From: Mixta sp031457955
GTDB taxonomy: Bacteria > Pseudomonadota > Gammaproteobacteria > Enterobacterales > Enterobacteriaceae
Length of the DNA: 64,000 nucleotides
Direction: 5' to 3'
Assembly: GCF_031457955.1 (NCBI RefSeq)
Contig: NZ_JAVDXN010000002.1
Span: forward strand, 186,001 to 250,000
Position numbers and translations under genes: made by a program. Below, in pieces: positions 35,379 through 45,281 of this stretch. Position 1 is the stretch's first letter; every line of letters starts with the position of its first letter. The notes beneath the pieces are model-generated. The model searched no databases. It was not told the DNA's origin and was given only the letters and a program-made list of their open reading frames with translations.

Positions 35379-36527
35379 TCAGGCGGCATTTACCTGGCTG
35401 ACGCGGATGATAATATCGATGATGGTGTTCTGTTCGGCGGCGGTCAGGTTCGGATGCACCGGCAGGCAGAGAACCTGCTGCGCAATGCCGCTGGCTACCG
35501 GCAGATTTGCTGGCGCGGATGAGTCGTAACCCTTATACATCGGGAAATCAGAGATCAGCGGATAGAAGTAGCGCCGCACATAGATCCCCTGCTCTTTAAA
35601 CAGGTTATACAGCGCGTCCCGCGTAAGTGGAAAATGGCTGGCGTTAACAAAGATCGGGCAGTAAGCATAGTTCCATTCCGTGTTTTCCGGCAGCGGCAAC
35701 AGACTCAACCCATGCACATGCGCCAGCGCCTGCTGGTAGTTCTCATAAATCTCTTTACGCACGGCGAAAGCGCGATCGACATGTTTGAGCTGCAACAGAC
35801 CAAAGGCAGCCTGAATCTCATTCATTTTGCCGTTAATACCCGGCGCGACAACGGTGGTCTCATCGGCAAAACCAAAGTTTTTCAGGTAATCGATTCGGCG
35901 TTTAATCTTTTCGTTTGGACAAATAATTGCGCCGCCCTCAAAGGTATTAAACACTTTGGTGGCGTGGAAACTGACGATCGATAGATCGCCCTGATTCAGA
36001 ATGCTGACGCCGTCCTGCTTAACGGCAAAACAGTGCGCCGCATCATAAATCACTTTTAAACCGTAGTTATCGGCGATGCGCTGAATCTTATCGGTATCAC
36101 AGGGGATACCGTAGCAGTGTACCGGTAAAATAGCCGTGGTCGCGGGGGTGATCGCCGCTTCGATTTTGGCCGGATCGAGATTACAGGAGACCGGATCGAT
36201 ATCCACAAATACCGGCTTAATACCGTTCCACAGCAGCGAATGGGAGGTGGCGACAAAGGAATACGGCGTGGTAATGACTTCGCCGGTAATGCGCAGCGCC
36301 TGCAACGCGGTAACCAGCGCCAGCGTACCGTTAGCAAACAGGCTAATATGCTGAACGCCCAGATAATCAGCCAGCGCTTTTTCCAGCTCCTGATGATAAG
36401 GGCCGCCGTTGGTCAGCTGTTTGCTCTGCCAGATGCTTTCTAAATAGGGCAAAAACTCCTCAAGCGGCGGCATCAGTGGGCTGGTGACCAGCACATTGGG
36501 TAAAGAATTGTTTTCAGGGCTTTTCAT
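35379..36527 (-). CDS. VioA-like dTDP-4-keto-6-deoxyglucose aminotransferase (DegT/DnrJ/EryC1)
   Basis: PLP sugar aminotransferase, 382 residues. The PLP lysine is K191 in SFHATKVFNTFEGG, and the whole protein resembles VioA, which turns dTDP-4-keto-6-deoxyglucose into dTDP-4-amino-4,6-dideoxyglucose (dTDP-viosamine). The same keto sugar is the substrate of RmlC, so this gene and the rhamnose genes draw on one RmlB product. AGGTG lies before the ATG. Transcribed toward the oxidoreductase, away from the glycosyltransferases, which lie 118 bp upstream on the same strand. Family placement is strong; the exact sugar (4-amino or 3-amino) is inference. Confidence 0.82.
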   Translation of the reverse strand: MKSPENNSLPNVLVTSPLMPPLEEFLPYLESIWQSKQLTNGGPYHQELEKALADYLGVQHISLFANGTLALVTALQALRITGEVITTPYSFVATSHSLLWNGIKPVFVDIDPVSCNLDPAKIEAAITPATTAILPVHCYGIPCDTDKIQRIADNYGLKVIYDAAHCFAVKQDGVSILNQGDLSIVSFHATKVFNTFEGGAIICPNEKIKRRIDYLKNFGFADETTVVAPGINGKMNEIQAAFGLLQLKHVDRAFAVRKEIYENYQQALAHVHGLSLLPLPENTEWNYAYCPIFVNASHFPLTRDALYNLFKEQGIYVRRYFYPLISDFPMYKGYDSSAPANLPVASGIAQQVLCLPVHPNLTAAEQNTIIDIIIRVSQVNAA

Positions 36528-36645
36528 TTATACACCTGCTCGATTCCGCTGGCAGTATCACGGCGATTGCCGCCCGCTGACGTACCCGTGCCACACGGGC
36601 ACAAAGCTGTCAGGGGCGCATCATGCTCAGACTGCGCGTTAGGTA

Positions 36646-39600
36646 TTAACCGTTATGATCTTTTTCCGTTGGCATTAGCGCCTGCAAAAAAAGCGTGTCC
36701 ATTTCATCACTGGCATGTCGGCTGGCAAACCACGCCGGGAAAGCGGCTGCCATGCGCGCCGTTTCTTCCGCGCCGTCACGACGCTGCGCCAGCGCCAGAC
36801 GCCAGGCCTCCGCACTGTTTTTCACCCGCCAGGCGGGTAAATCACTCGCCAGCGAGGCGACATCACTGCACACCGTGGGAATGCCCAGCGCGGCCAGCTG
36901 CAGCAGAATGAAGCTATCTTTGAAGCGATGCTCATCACTGTTGCTGCGCGGCAGGACGGCAAACTCGCCCGCTAATCCCCTAAGCTGCGCCATCAGATGC
37001 GACGCATCGTTACAGCGGTGGGTTTCACGCACAAAAGGCAGCCAGTCTGTGGGACAGTCGCCCAAAATAATCCAGTCGAAAGCGGCGGCGTACTGCGCAA
37101 TTGCCGGTGCGATAAGCTGACGATCTTTCTCAGTCATCAGGCTGGTGGCGCACAGCACGCGTCGTCCCGCGCCGTTGGCTTTCTGCGCTGTTTTATCTTG
37201 CCACTCCGCCGTCAGAACATTGGGCAGAATAACGGCCTTTTTATGGCGTTTATTGAACCAATCAGCCTGGGCCGGGCTGTAAACCAGCCAGTTATCGATC
37301 AGCGCCTGCTGTAGCAGCGGCTTCTGGCTGCGACATTTCATCTCGCTGTCGGCAAGGTAAGCGACCCGACAGCCGCTGTTGGCTTTCACCTGGGCGACAA
37401 TCTCACGAGTGCGATCGTCCACTTCGCCGCTCAGCACCATGCAGTTGGCCTGCAGACGCAGCAGCTCCGGCGCGGAGGGCACCGTAGTGAGCCGGGTAAA
37501 CCGCAGGCGACCACGCGACGCCAGCGTTTGCAGCGCCTCAAGCAGCCGCTGTGCGTGGCTCTCCGCAGAATCGTCCTGAATAATCACAATAAAGGGAATG
37601 CCGTGGTGCTGGAGCGGGTTCCAGCGGGAAACCAGTTGCGCATCGGGCGCAAAAAGCCGCTCGTTCAGACTGTAATCGCGGTGATACGTCCCGTCCTGAG
37701 CAAGCGCGGGCAGCCAGCGTTGATAAAAACACGCCAGCTCTGGTGACGGCTGCGGTAAAAAGTCGCCGGGATAGCCGTTAATAGCGGCGTCTCTGACGAT
37801 CAGGCTGTAAGGCGTGCAGACCAGCAGCAGTCCCGCCTGCGCCACCTGTAAACAGAGATCGATTTCTGCCAGCCGTGGCTGCGTGAACTGCGGGTTGAAA
37901 CCGCCAATATGTTGCCAGACGCTACGGCGGATAAGCAGAGCGTGCATCGGCAGCGCGGAACAGTTGGCGTCGCTTTGCAAACGTGACAGATGCCCTGCGC
38001 TGCCCCAGCGTTCGCCATATCCGGCAGGAAAAGCCAGGCCGTTGACGCCGAGAATATAACCCGCGGAAAGCAGCTGCTGGTCGAAGTTCATGATTTGCGG
38101 CCCGACGCAGCCCACTTCCGGGCGCAGCGCATGGCTGGCCAGCGCGTTCAGCCAGCCAGACATAACGAAAACCGTGTTGGCATCAAGCAACAGCAGATAG
38201 TCGCCCTGCGCGTCGGCAGCGGCGGCATTGATCGCCTGCGTGGATTGGTCCGCCGTCACGGCAATCAGGCGCGCAGGGATCGTGTTGCCCGCCTGCTGTT
38301 GTAACCAGAGAGCGACCTCCGACGGCGTATGTGGCTGCGTCACGATCAGTAATTCGTAGCTGGCCCAGCGCGTCTGTTCAAAGAAGGTGGTCAGGCAGCG
38401 CTGTAGCTGCGCCAGGTTGTCGCCAGCCAGCAAGATCACCGAGAGCGAAAACGCAGGCTGCGGATCATACTGTAGCCGCCAGGGTTTCCCCGGCTGCCCT
38501 TCGACCGCTCCCTGCAGGAAGCCGCGCTGATGCAGGTATTCCCGTAGCAGCATCTGCTGCTGCTGCGAGGCGTCAAACTCACAGGCCGCGACGGGCACCA
38601 GCGTCACTGTTTCGGTAAAATGGCCGATGGCGCTGATATCGTAATGCGCGATCAGTTTCAGCACGGCATCCAGCTCAACGCTCTGCGGATAGCGCGCATC
38701 GAAGCCGCCCACCGTCATCAGCGCATCGCGTTGTAAAAATGCGCGTTGCAGATAGAGACGCGGCGCGCTTAAGAACAGATCGAGGTTAAAGTCCGGTTTA
38801 AAATGGGGAAGCATCTCCCCTTCTGCCAACAGCAACATCTCATCGGCATACACCAGGGCAAAACTCTCCAGCGTCCCCAACGCATCGCCCGCCAACAATA
38901 GCCCTTGCGCACTGTACTGGCTACCGGCCGGAATCAGCTGTAGCCAGTCAAATGCCTGCTGCTGCGCCAAATCAGCGACGGTGTTCATCCAGCTGGCGGG
39001 CGTCGCGTGCTGCACCAGCGGATCGTCGCTAAGGGCGTGCAGGCTTTCACTCACCAGCAACGCCTGGCTGCCCGGCAACTGACGCAGCTGCGGTAACAGC
39101 GTCGCCAGCGTTTGCCTGACGGCATCAGCCGATGCGTGCTGTTGATCAATCACGATCAACAACCGACGCCCGGCGCTTGCTTGCTGCGTCAACCGCGCCT
39201 GCTCGCCTGCGCCCAGCGTGCGCTGCATCAGCCAGACCGGCAGAGAGCGCTGATGTCGCGCGTCGGCTTTCTGCTGCGCCTGACGCTGCGTTTGTAATAA
39301 AAATTGCTGTAGCTGCTGCTCGCTTTCCGCGCGCAGGCCGAGAAAATAGTCGCGTGCCTTGCCAAGATGGCGGCGCACGTCATTAATCGCCTCGGGTGAA
39401 GGATCCCAGCTGTAGCCTGCATCGCCGCTATCTTTTAACGTCTCGGCGGTGATGGCGTATGCCTCATAGCCCGGCGCAGTGAGCGCCACCACCGGACTGC
39501 CGCACAGGATCGCCAGCGCGCAGGTGCCGGAGGATTCATACGAATAGAGTACGCGCGTGCGCTTCAGCAGCGCCGCCAGCTCCCGCAGCGACAGCGGATT

Positions 39601-40128
39601 ATGCATCGAGAGAATCTGGATATCGGGCGGCAGCCAGGAAAAATCCACCGCGGATTGCGGTACGCGGTTAAGGTAAAGCAGATCGCAATCTTTCTCCTGC
39701 TGGTCATCGCAGAACAGATCCAGATCAAAGGTGTCCATCCGCAGAATGTGTGGGTTGACCGCTTTCTCAGCAAATTCTTTGCGATACCAGAAAAAGAGAT
39801 CCTCCGGCCCCGCTTCCAGCCGGTTATTCTCAATTACCCCTTCGCGGTTAAGCATATAGCGCACGCACACCGGCGCAGAAAGCGGGTTGCCGGTAGTAAC
39901 CTCCGGGTAAACGGCTATCCAGGGCTGTCCGCTGTTAACCACCGCATGCCAGCTCGCTTCATCCAGAGCGGGCGTATTCCATGCGGGATTAACCGTACAG
40001 CCCACCATCCACGCCTTTCCGCCCAGCTGATTAATCATATGGCCAAGCTGGTGTAATACCTGAATGCCCTGTGACGATTCGCGGTAGTCCGGCGCGACGA
40101 TCAGATAAGGAAAGGTGAGCGATTGCAT
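36646..40128 (-). CDS. Giant multidomain glycosyltransferase (1,160 residues)
   Basis: Cytosolic multidomain protein. Residues about 1-300 look like a GT-B fold domain (LIVAPDYRESSQGIQVLHQLG, YSYESSGTCALAILCGSPVVAL). A degenerate GT2-like block follows (about 330-545), then a GT-A family 2 domain (about 560-800, FSLSVILLAGD... with LLLLDANTVF, so the usual acidic DxD is DAN). A C-terminal GT-B-like domain follows (about 880-1160). It is located beside a second giant GT and the two flagellin genes, so a role in flagellin glycosylation is inferred. A TTG start 12 codons upstream is open; I use the ATG at 40128. The loss of a clear DxD could mean the middle domain is inactive. Confidence 0.75.
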   Translation of the reverse strand: MQSLTFPYLIVAPDYRESSQGIQVLHQLGHMINQLGGKAWMVGCTVNPAWNTPALDEASWHAVVNSGQPWIAVYPEVTTGNPLSAPVCVRYMLNREGVIENNRLEAGPEDLFFWYRKEFAEKAVNPHILRMDTFDLDLFCDDQQEKDCDLLYLNRVPQSAVDFSWLPPDIQILSMHNPLSLRELAALLKRTRVLYSYESSGTCALAILCGSPVVALTAPGYEAYAITAETLKDSGDAGYSWDPSPEAINDVRRHLGKARDYFLGLRAESEQQLQQFLLQTQRQAQQKADARHQRSLPVWLMQRTLGAGEQARLTQQASAGRRLLIVIDQQHASADAVRQTLATLLPQLRQLPGSQALLVSESLHALSDDPLVQHATPASWMNTVADLAQQQAFDWLQLIPAGSQYSAQGLLLAGDALGTLESFALVYADEMLLLAEGEMLPHFKPDFNLDLFLSAPRLYLQRAFLQRDALMTVGGFDARYPQSVELDAVLKLIAHYDISAIGHFTETVTLVPVAACEFDASQQQQMLLREYLHQRGFLQGAVEGQPGKPWRLQYDPQPAFSLSVILLAGDNLAQLQRCLTTFFEQTRWASYELLIVTQPHTPSEVALWLQQQAGNTIPARLIAVTADQSTQAINAAAADAQGDYLLLLDANTVFVMSGWLNALASHALRPEVGCVGPQIMNFDQQLLSAGYILGVNGLAFPAGYGERWGSAGHLSRLQSDANCSALPMHALLIRRSVWQHIGGFNPQFTQPRLAEIDLCLQVAQAGLLLVCTPYSLIVRDAAINGYPGDFLPQPSPELACFYQRWLPALAQDGTYHRDYSLNERLFAPDAQLVSRWNPLQHHGIPFIVIIQDDSAESHAQRLLEALQTLASRGRLRFTRLTTVPSAPELLRLQANCMVLSGEVDDRTREIVAQVKANSGCRVAYLADSEMKCRSQKPLLQQALIDNWLVYSPAQADWFNKRHKKAVILPNVLTAEWQDKTAQKANGAGRRVLCATSLMTEKDRQLIAPAIAQYAAAFDWIILGDCPTDWLPFVRETHRCNDASHLMAQLRGLAGEFAVLPRSNSDEHRFKDSFILLQLAALGIPTVCSDVASLASDLPAWRVKNSAEAWRLALAQRRDGAEETARMAAAFPAWFASRHASDEMDTLFLQALMPTEKDHNG

Positions 40129-40293
40129 AATAGTCTCAGCTGATTGGAGGAAAGTAGCGGGCAACCTGGTGCCCTGCTGTTGGCAAATTCAGCGGGCGAA
40201 CGCCGTTGCGCCCGTTGAAAAAAGCCGCCGCGATCTATCGCTGCGGCATAAAATGAGGGCGGCGGGTGACCATTGCAGGCCAGCCGCCGACGA

Positions 40294-43200
40294 TTACGGC
40301 TGTGTCCAGGCGCGCTGCCAGTCGTCCAGACCGCTGCCGCGCAGATACCAGTGCTGATGGATCGCCGCACGCAGCGCATCGCCCTGACGGCGCGTGGCCG
40401 CCATATCGTTCAGATGCGCACGTATTGCCGCCATCCAGTCCTTAAAGCGGTTTTCAACCAGCGTAACCGGCAGGTCGCCACGGTAAGGTTCAATATTGGT
40501 GGCGATAATCGGCACGCCGCAGGTGCCGATCTCCAGCAGCCGCAGATTGCTTTTACATTCGTTAAACTGGTTTATTTCCAGCGGCACCAGCGCCAGATCC
40601 AGATTCAGGCTGGCCAGTTTCTCCGGGTACATTTCAAACGGTACGCCCGGATGGAATTCACACTGCACGCCGCGCGGCTTCATGCCCATAAACACCCATT
40701 CCACCTCACCTTCCAGCGCTTTGATGATCGGCAGCAAGATCTGCAAATCGCCCGCATGCGAGCTGCCGCCAGCCCAGCCGATACGCACTTTACGTCCCGT
40801 GCCGCGTTCGCTGAGCAGATGCGCCCATTGTCCTTCGGCCAGACGGTTCTGCGCGATGCGGATGTCATGATGAAAACGGCTGTAGGCATCGGCCAACGGC
40901 GCGGTAGAAACCACAATCCAGTCGGCGCTTTCCATGACCTTACGCAGGCTCTTTATCATCTTCTGTGGGAAGTGTTTACGGCTGTCGTTTTTCAGCGGCA
41001 GGTTTAGCAGATAGTCGTCATATTCCATCGCGATTTTGGCCTCGCAGACTTCGCGGTACTGCGCCATGATCGCCGGGAAACGGCTGCCGCTGAGCAGTTC
41101 CAGCAGAATCACATCCGGCTGCAACTGAGCGGCTTCCATTACGCCGGGAAGGCCGTGAATCAGACCGCCTTCCAGCAGCAAATTGCTTTCCAGCGCTTTA
41201 AACGGCTGCACCACGCGATGATGACCGCAGCCATGCCAGTTGATATGGTTCGCCAGCACCACCGGCAACGGGCGTCCCGGCAGCGGCGGCTGAAAGCGCG
41301 CCGTGCCCGACCCCACGGTAAAGGCTTTGCCGGTGCGTTGCATATGCGGGTGATAGCTCACATCATTCAGCAGCGCGCCCTGCCATTGCGTGCGCAGCGT
41401 GGCGTAGTCCGGTAACAGCGGCCGCGCCTGCACGTGAAATTTTTCCGGCAGCAGGCGGGTGGCGCCGCCCATATGCCTGACGCGCGCCCACGGCGTCCAG
41501 ACGTTGAGATAACCCTGCTGCACCGCGCGCAGCCCTAAATCGACGTCGGCGAAATAGATCGGGTAGCGCTCTGCATCAAAGCCGCCGAGCGTGAAAAACA
41601 CCTCTTTGCGCACCATCATGCAGGCGGCGCTGACCGCCGTCAGGTTGTGCGCAGTTTTCAGGTAGCCGTGGTAGCCTTTGCTGTCGCTGGCCGCACCTTC
41701 CCACGGGCTGTCCACGCCGTTGCCTGTTCCCAGCAGATAACCGCCGTGCTGCACGCGGCCATCCTGATATTCCAGGCGTCCGCCCACCAGCGCGATTTCT
41801 GGCCTGAGCGCCTGCTCCAGCAGCGCATCAAGCCATTCGCCATCAATGATGTGACAGTCGTTGTTTAAAAACAGCAGCAGCTCGCCGCGTGCCTGCTCAG
41901 CTGCGGCGTTGTTGATTGCCGCATAGTTAAACTGCGCGTCATAGCGCAGCACGCGGATCTGCTCGAGGCCCAGCGCCTGTAAGTCATTCAGGAATTGACA
42001 TGCCTGCTCATCTTCTGACTGATTATCAACGATTAACACTTCATAGCGCTGATAGTGGGTTTTCTCCATCAGGCTTTCGATACAGGCTTTTAACAGGGCA
42101 ACATGGTCACGCGTAGGAATAATAATTGACACCAGCGGCTGGCTTTCCCAGCGGTAGCGTACCCGTTGCGAGGCGGCGGTAAGTCCCGGCTCCAGCGCGG
42201 CAGTAATGCCCAGCCGCTGCAAGTGCGCAGCGACCATCTGCTGATATTCATTGCGCACGTCTGCGCGCTCGGCCCATTCCTGAGCCGCGCCGTCGCTTTT
42301 TACCAGGACTTCCGGCAGATGCCCCAGTGCGCTAACGCCCTGCTGTTCCACGGCGCGCCACAGCAGATCGAACAGGCCGAGATGCTGATAGTCAGGATTT
42401 AATGCGCCCAGCGCCTGCGCGGTCTCCCGGCTGAAGAGTAACGTCCGTCCGAGGTAAGGCGTGCTGCGCAGCAGATCGATATTAACATCAGGCCGCAGCA
42501 CCACAGAGGGCTCGCTGATGCCGTCACCGTACATTTCATCCATATACCAGAACGGCGTGGCAGGCTGACGTAAACGGTGTTCGGCCAGCAACAGCAGCGC
42601 ATCCGGCAGCAGTTCAACACCGGCCGGTAACACCAGTAAAGCGTGAGCGGCGGACTGATGAATTAACGCATTAAGCTCAAGCGGCCAGCCCTGCGCGCTG
42701 CGCGCAATCTCGCCTTCCGCCAGTGTTACATCCGCTACGCTAAAAATATCAATGCTGAACGGCGGCAGCGACTGCTGCATCACCGACGTGAGTGAGCGCT
42801 GGCAACGCGCGCTGTCGCCCTGCTCATCTACAATCACCACGCCAATGCTGCCGCTTTCCGGCAGTGACTGAACAAACGCCTGCAGCGCCTGACGACGCGT
42901 ATCGCTGATCTGGCGATCCTGCAGCCAACGCTCCATCGAGTAGTTATTATCTGCCGAAGCCAGCACTGCCTGACTATGAAAGCGCAACGCATAACGTGAT
43001 TTTTCATTTGCCGTCCAGGCTTTGGCGCGCAACGATGGCGTCAGCAGCGTCTCCAGCTGATGGCTTAAGCGCCATTTTTGCTGATGCGTCTGCTGCTGTT
43101 GCTGCGCCCACGCTGCCGCCGTGGCAAACCCCTGCGTCAGCAGTTCGCACCACTCGTCGGCATCGGGACAGGCGCGCACATTGATCGTCGTGAAGTGTTC

Positions 43201-43983
43201 GTCTTCCCAACGGGCAAGGTTGTCTGCACCCAGATAGCCTTCCACATAGCCACCCGCAGAAAGAAACAGCGGAATGCCCAGCGCCAGCGCTTTCGGCACG
43301 ATTTCTTCGCTGCCGATCACCGCATCATATTTTTCCAGCCAGGCAGGCTGGATACGGCTTACCGGCTGGCTGCTGTCAAACCATTCCATCTGGATATCTG
43401 CCGCGCTGAGCCGTTGCAGCACTTCATACATCTCGGCGGAGAGTTCAGGCGCCACATACAGCACCCGCTTCAGCGTCTCTAAGCTGCGGGTGCGTTGATA
43501 ATCGGAAAAAACGGGCGCGACGGTATAAGGCAGCTGCCGTAGATGCTGCGGCGCAACGCCGGTTGCCAGCAGGCGATCGCCCACCAGCGGCGACAGCGAT
43601 AAGGTCAGCGAGGCGAGCTGGTTTTCCAGCATCACGCCATAGGGAATATAGATATCGTTATAATCGCTAAAGTGGCGGAAGATAACCGGCGCGCAGGCGG
43701 AGAGGTGATCGATCGCCTCCAGCAGTTTGCTGCTGAAGAAACCCTTATAGATCCAGATAAGCGCATAGCTGTCGGCCAGCGAACCTTGTTTATCGCTAAT
43801 CAGACGAAAAGCGCCGGTTGCTGTTAATCGCATCAGTTCGCCGGTGAGATCTTTACCGGCGCTGTGCGTCACGATATCGATCTGCCATCCTTGCGGCAAC
43901 AATGCATCGATAATGTCGAGTATTTCGTTGTTATGTAGGGAGTATTCGTCGAAACGATCGATGCTGATTAATAACCTGCTCAT
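40294..43983 (-). CDS. Giant multidomain glycosyltransferase (1,229 residues)
   Basis: Large cytosolic enzyme with several glycosyltransferase units. The N-terminal part (about 1-300) is GT-B-like (IGSEEIVPKALALGIPLFLSAGG). About 375-600 is a degenerate GT2-like unit. Residues about 616-840 form a clear GT2 domain (PLVSIIIPTRDHVALLK, LFLNNDC with the acidic motif at about 707-709, and FADVDLGLR). About 905-1229 is a GT4-like domain (HINWHGCGHHRVVQPFKALE, IGWAGGSSHAGD, EIGTCGVPIIATNIEPYRGD). The ATG follows GAGGA. It lies 190 bp from the first fliC. Large GTs beside fliC are known as flagellin glycosyltransferases (fgt1/fgt2) in Pseudomonas syringae, and the same role is inferred here. Confidence 0.8.
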   Translation of the reverse strand: MSRLLISIDRFDEYSLHNNEILDIIDALLPQGWQIDIVTHSAGKDLTGELMRLTATGAFRLISDKQGSLADSYALIWIYKGFFSSKLLEAIDHLSACAPVIFRHFSDYNDIYIPYGVMLENQLASLTLSLSPLVGDRLLATGVAPQHLRQLPYTVAPVFSDYQRTRSLETLKRVLYVAPELSAEMYEVLQRLSAADIQMEWFDSSQPVSRIQPAWLEKYDAVIGSEEIVPKALALGIPLFLSAGGYVEGYLGADNLARWEDEHFTTINVRACPDADEWCELLTQGFATAAAWAQQQQQTHQQKWRLSHQLETLLTPSLRAKAWTANEKSRYALRFHSQAVLASADNNYSMERWLQDRQISDTRRQALQAFVQSLPESGSIGVVIVDEQGDSARCQRSLTSVMQQSLPPFSIDIFSVADVTLAEGEIARSAQGWPLELNALIHQSAAHALLVLPAGVELLPDALLLLAEHRLRQPATPFWYMDEMYGDGISEPSVVLRPDVNIDLLRSTPYLGRTLLFSRETAQALGALNPDYQHLGLFDLLWRAVEQQGVSALGHLPEVLVKSDGAAQEWAERADVRNEYQQMVAAHLQRLGITAALEPGLTAASQRVRYRWESQPLVSIIIPTRDHVALLKACIESLMEKTHYQRYEVLIVDNQSEDEQACQFLNDLQALGLEQIRVLRYDAQFNYAAINNAAAEQARGELLLFLNNDCHIIDGEWLDALLEQALRPEIALVGGRLEYQDGRVQHGGYLLGTGNGVDSPWEGAASDSKGYHGYLKTAHNLTAVSAACMMVRKEVFFTLGGFDAERYPIYFADVDLGLRAVQQGYLNVWTPWARVRHMGGATRLLPEKFHVQARPLLPDYATLRTQWQGALLNDVSYHPHMQRTGKAFTVGSGTARFQPPLPGRPLPVVLANHINWHGCGHHRVVQPFKALESNLLLEGGLIHGLPGVMEAAQLQPDVILLELLSGSRFPAIMAQYREVCEAKIAMEYDDYLLNLPLKNDSRKHFPQKMIKSLRKVMESADWIVVSTAPLADAYSRFHHDIRIAQNRLAEGQWAHLLSERGTGRKVRIGWAGGSSHAGDLQILLPIIKALEGEVEWVFMGMKPRGVQCEFHPGVPFEMYPEKLASLNLDLALVPLEINQFNECKSNLRLLEIGTCGVPIIATNIEPYRGDLPVTLVENRFKDWMAAIRAHLNDMAATRRQGDALRAAIHQHWYLRGSGLDDWQRAWTQP

Positions 43984-44115
43984 CTGCCATCCTCTTGATT
44001 AACGTCGGTCTCGCTGCGGGCACAGCTTCCCGGCGAGGGTCTATTGTCAAACAGACCGCAAGCAGATGAGGGGCAGATTAACCCCATTAAAAGCGCTTAG
44101 TTTTGCCGATTAGGC

Positions 44116-44148
44116 AAAAAAAAAACGCCCTCGTAATGAGGGCGTTCT
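44116..44148 (-). terminator. Terminator of first fliC copy
   Basis: On the minus strand aacgccctc/gagggcgtt stem and 5-nt loop followed by ten Ts. Nearly the same hairpin follows the other fliC copy. Confidence 0.92.
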
Positions 44149-44170
44149 GGAGAGCGTAACCGGTAAACGA

Positions 44171-45076
44171 TTAACGCAGCAGGGACAGCATGGTCTGCGG
44201 AACCTGGTTGGCCTGAGCCAGTACGGAGCTGCCAGCCTGCTGCAGGATCTGCGAGCGAGACATGTTAGACACTTCCGTTGCGTAATCAGAGTCCTGAATA
44301 CGGCTGCGTGCAGCAGACAGGTTGTTTACGGTGTTGTTCAGGTTAGTGATGGTAGACTCGAAACGGTTCTGAGACGCACCCAGCAGGCTGCGCTGGTTGT
44401 CTACAGATTTGATTGCCGCATCGATATCTGCCAGCGGGCTGCCGTCAGTCGCACCGCCAGAAGAAACGGTACCTTTCAGTACGTCGAAGCCTTCGGCTTT
44501 GGTAGAACGTGCGTTGCCGTTTACCGTCTGACCGCTGGTCGCCGCTGACGCGCCAGAGGCATTGTACAGGTTGTAGTTGTTGCTCGCGCTCAGGCTGATA
44601 GAGATGGTTTCGCCATCTTTAGAGCCAACCTGGAAGCTGTAATCTTTCTGCGCAGAACCGGTGTCCAGCACTTTGATGCCGTTGAAGTCAGTCTGTTTGG
44701 TTACGCGGTCAATCTCTTCCATACGCTGGTTAACTTCAGCCTGGATGGAGTCGATGTCAGAAGCAGAGTTAGAGCTGTTCTGCGCCTGAACGGTCAGGTC
44801 ACGTACGCGCTGCAGGTTGTTGTTGATCTCGCTCAGCGCGCCTTCAGCGGTCTGCGCCAGAGAGATACCGTCGTTGGCGTTACGTGCTGCTACGCCAAGG
44901 CCGTTGATGTTAGAGGTGAAGCGGTTAGCGATTGCCTGACCAGCTGCGTCATCTTTTGCACTGTTGATCCGCAGGCCAGAAGACAGGCGCTCGATCGCGG
45001 TGCCCAGAGAAGACTGAGATTTGCTCAGGTTGTTCTGAGTGGTCAGCGACAGAGTGTTAGTATTAATAACTGCCAT
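44171..45076 (-). CDS. fliC: Flagellin FliC, copy 1
   Basis: Filament subunit exported by the flagellar type III system. The D0/D1 ends are canonical (MAVINTNTLSL..., ...NQVPQTMLSLLR). Residues 1-122 are identical to copy 2; the first difference is D123 (N in copy 2). The central surface segment (about 140-213) is short and rich in Ser, Thr, Gly and Ala, the expected place for O-linked glycans. 301 residues, much shorter than E. coli FliC (498), with almost no D2/D3 domains. It has its own sigma-28 promoter and terminator. TLR5-recognised region (RVRDLTVQAQN, about 90-100) is present. Confidence 0.96.
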   Translation of the reverse strand: MAVINTNTLSLTTQNNLSKSQSSLGTAIERLSSGLRINSAKDDAAGQAIANRFTSNINGLGVAARNANDGISLAQTAEGALSEINNNLQRVRDLTVQAQNSSNSASDIDSIQAEVNQRMEEIDRVTKQTDFNGIKVLDTGSAQKDYSFQVGSKDGETISISLSASNNYNLYNASGASAATSGQTVNGNARSTKAEGFDVLKGTVSSGGATDGSPLADIDAAIKSVDNQRSLLGASQNRFESTITNLNNTVNNLSAARSRIQDSDYATEVSNMSRSQILQQAGSSVLAQANQVPQTMLSLLR

Positions 45077-45143
45077 GATAAGTATCCTTCAAGTAAAATT
45101 AGGGTTCGGCATTTGGCCTGCGGCTTCATCACCGTCATAAATG

Positions 45144-45170
45144 TTATCGACAACGTTAAGCAGGACTTTA
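45144..45170 (-). promoter_or_regulatory. Sigma-28 promoter of fliC copy 1
   Basis: Minus strand TAAAGTCC-N11-GTCGATAA: the -35 is 6 of 8 and the -10 is 7 of 8 to the TAAAGTTT / GCCGATAA consensus, with exact 11-bp spacing. The promoter is 68 bp upstream of the ATG. Confidence 0.8.
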
Positions 45171-45228
45171 GATTTTTTTTGCCACTTCGCTAAATTAATT
45201 AATCTTGTTAAAGCCGCAAAAAAGCGCT

Positions 45229-45259
45229 AAAAAAAACGCCCTCGCAAGGAGGGCGTTCT
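45229..45259 (-). terminator. Terminator of second fliC copy
   Basis: On the minus strand stem aacgccctc/gagggcgtt with loop cttgc followed by Ts, closely like that of copy 1. Confidence 0.9.
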
Positions 45260-45281
45260 GAAGAGCGTAACCGGTAAACGA

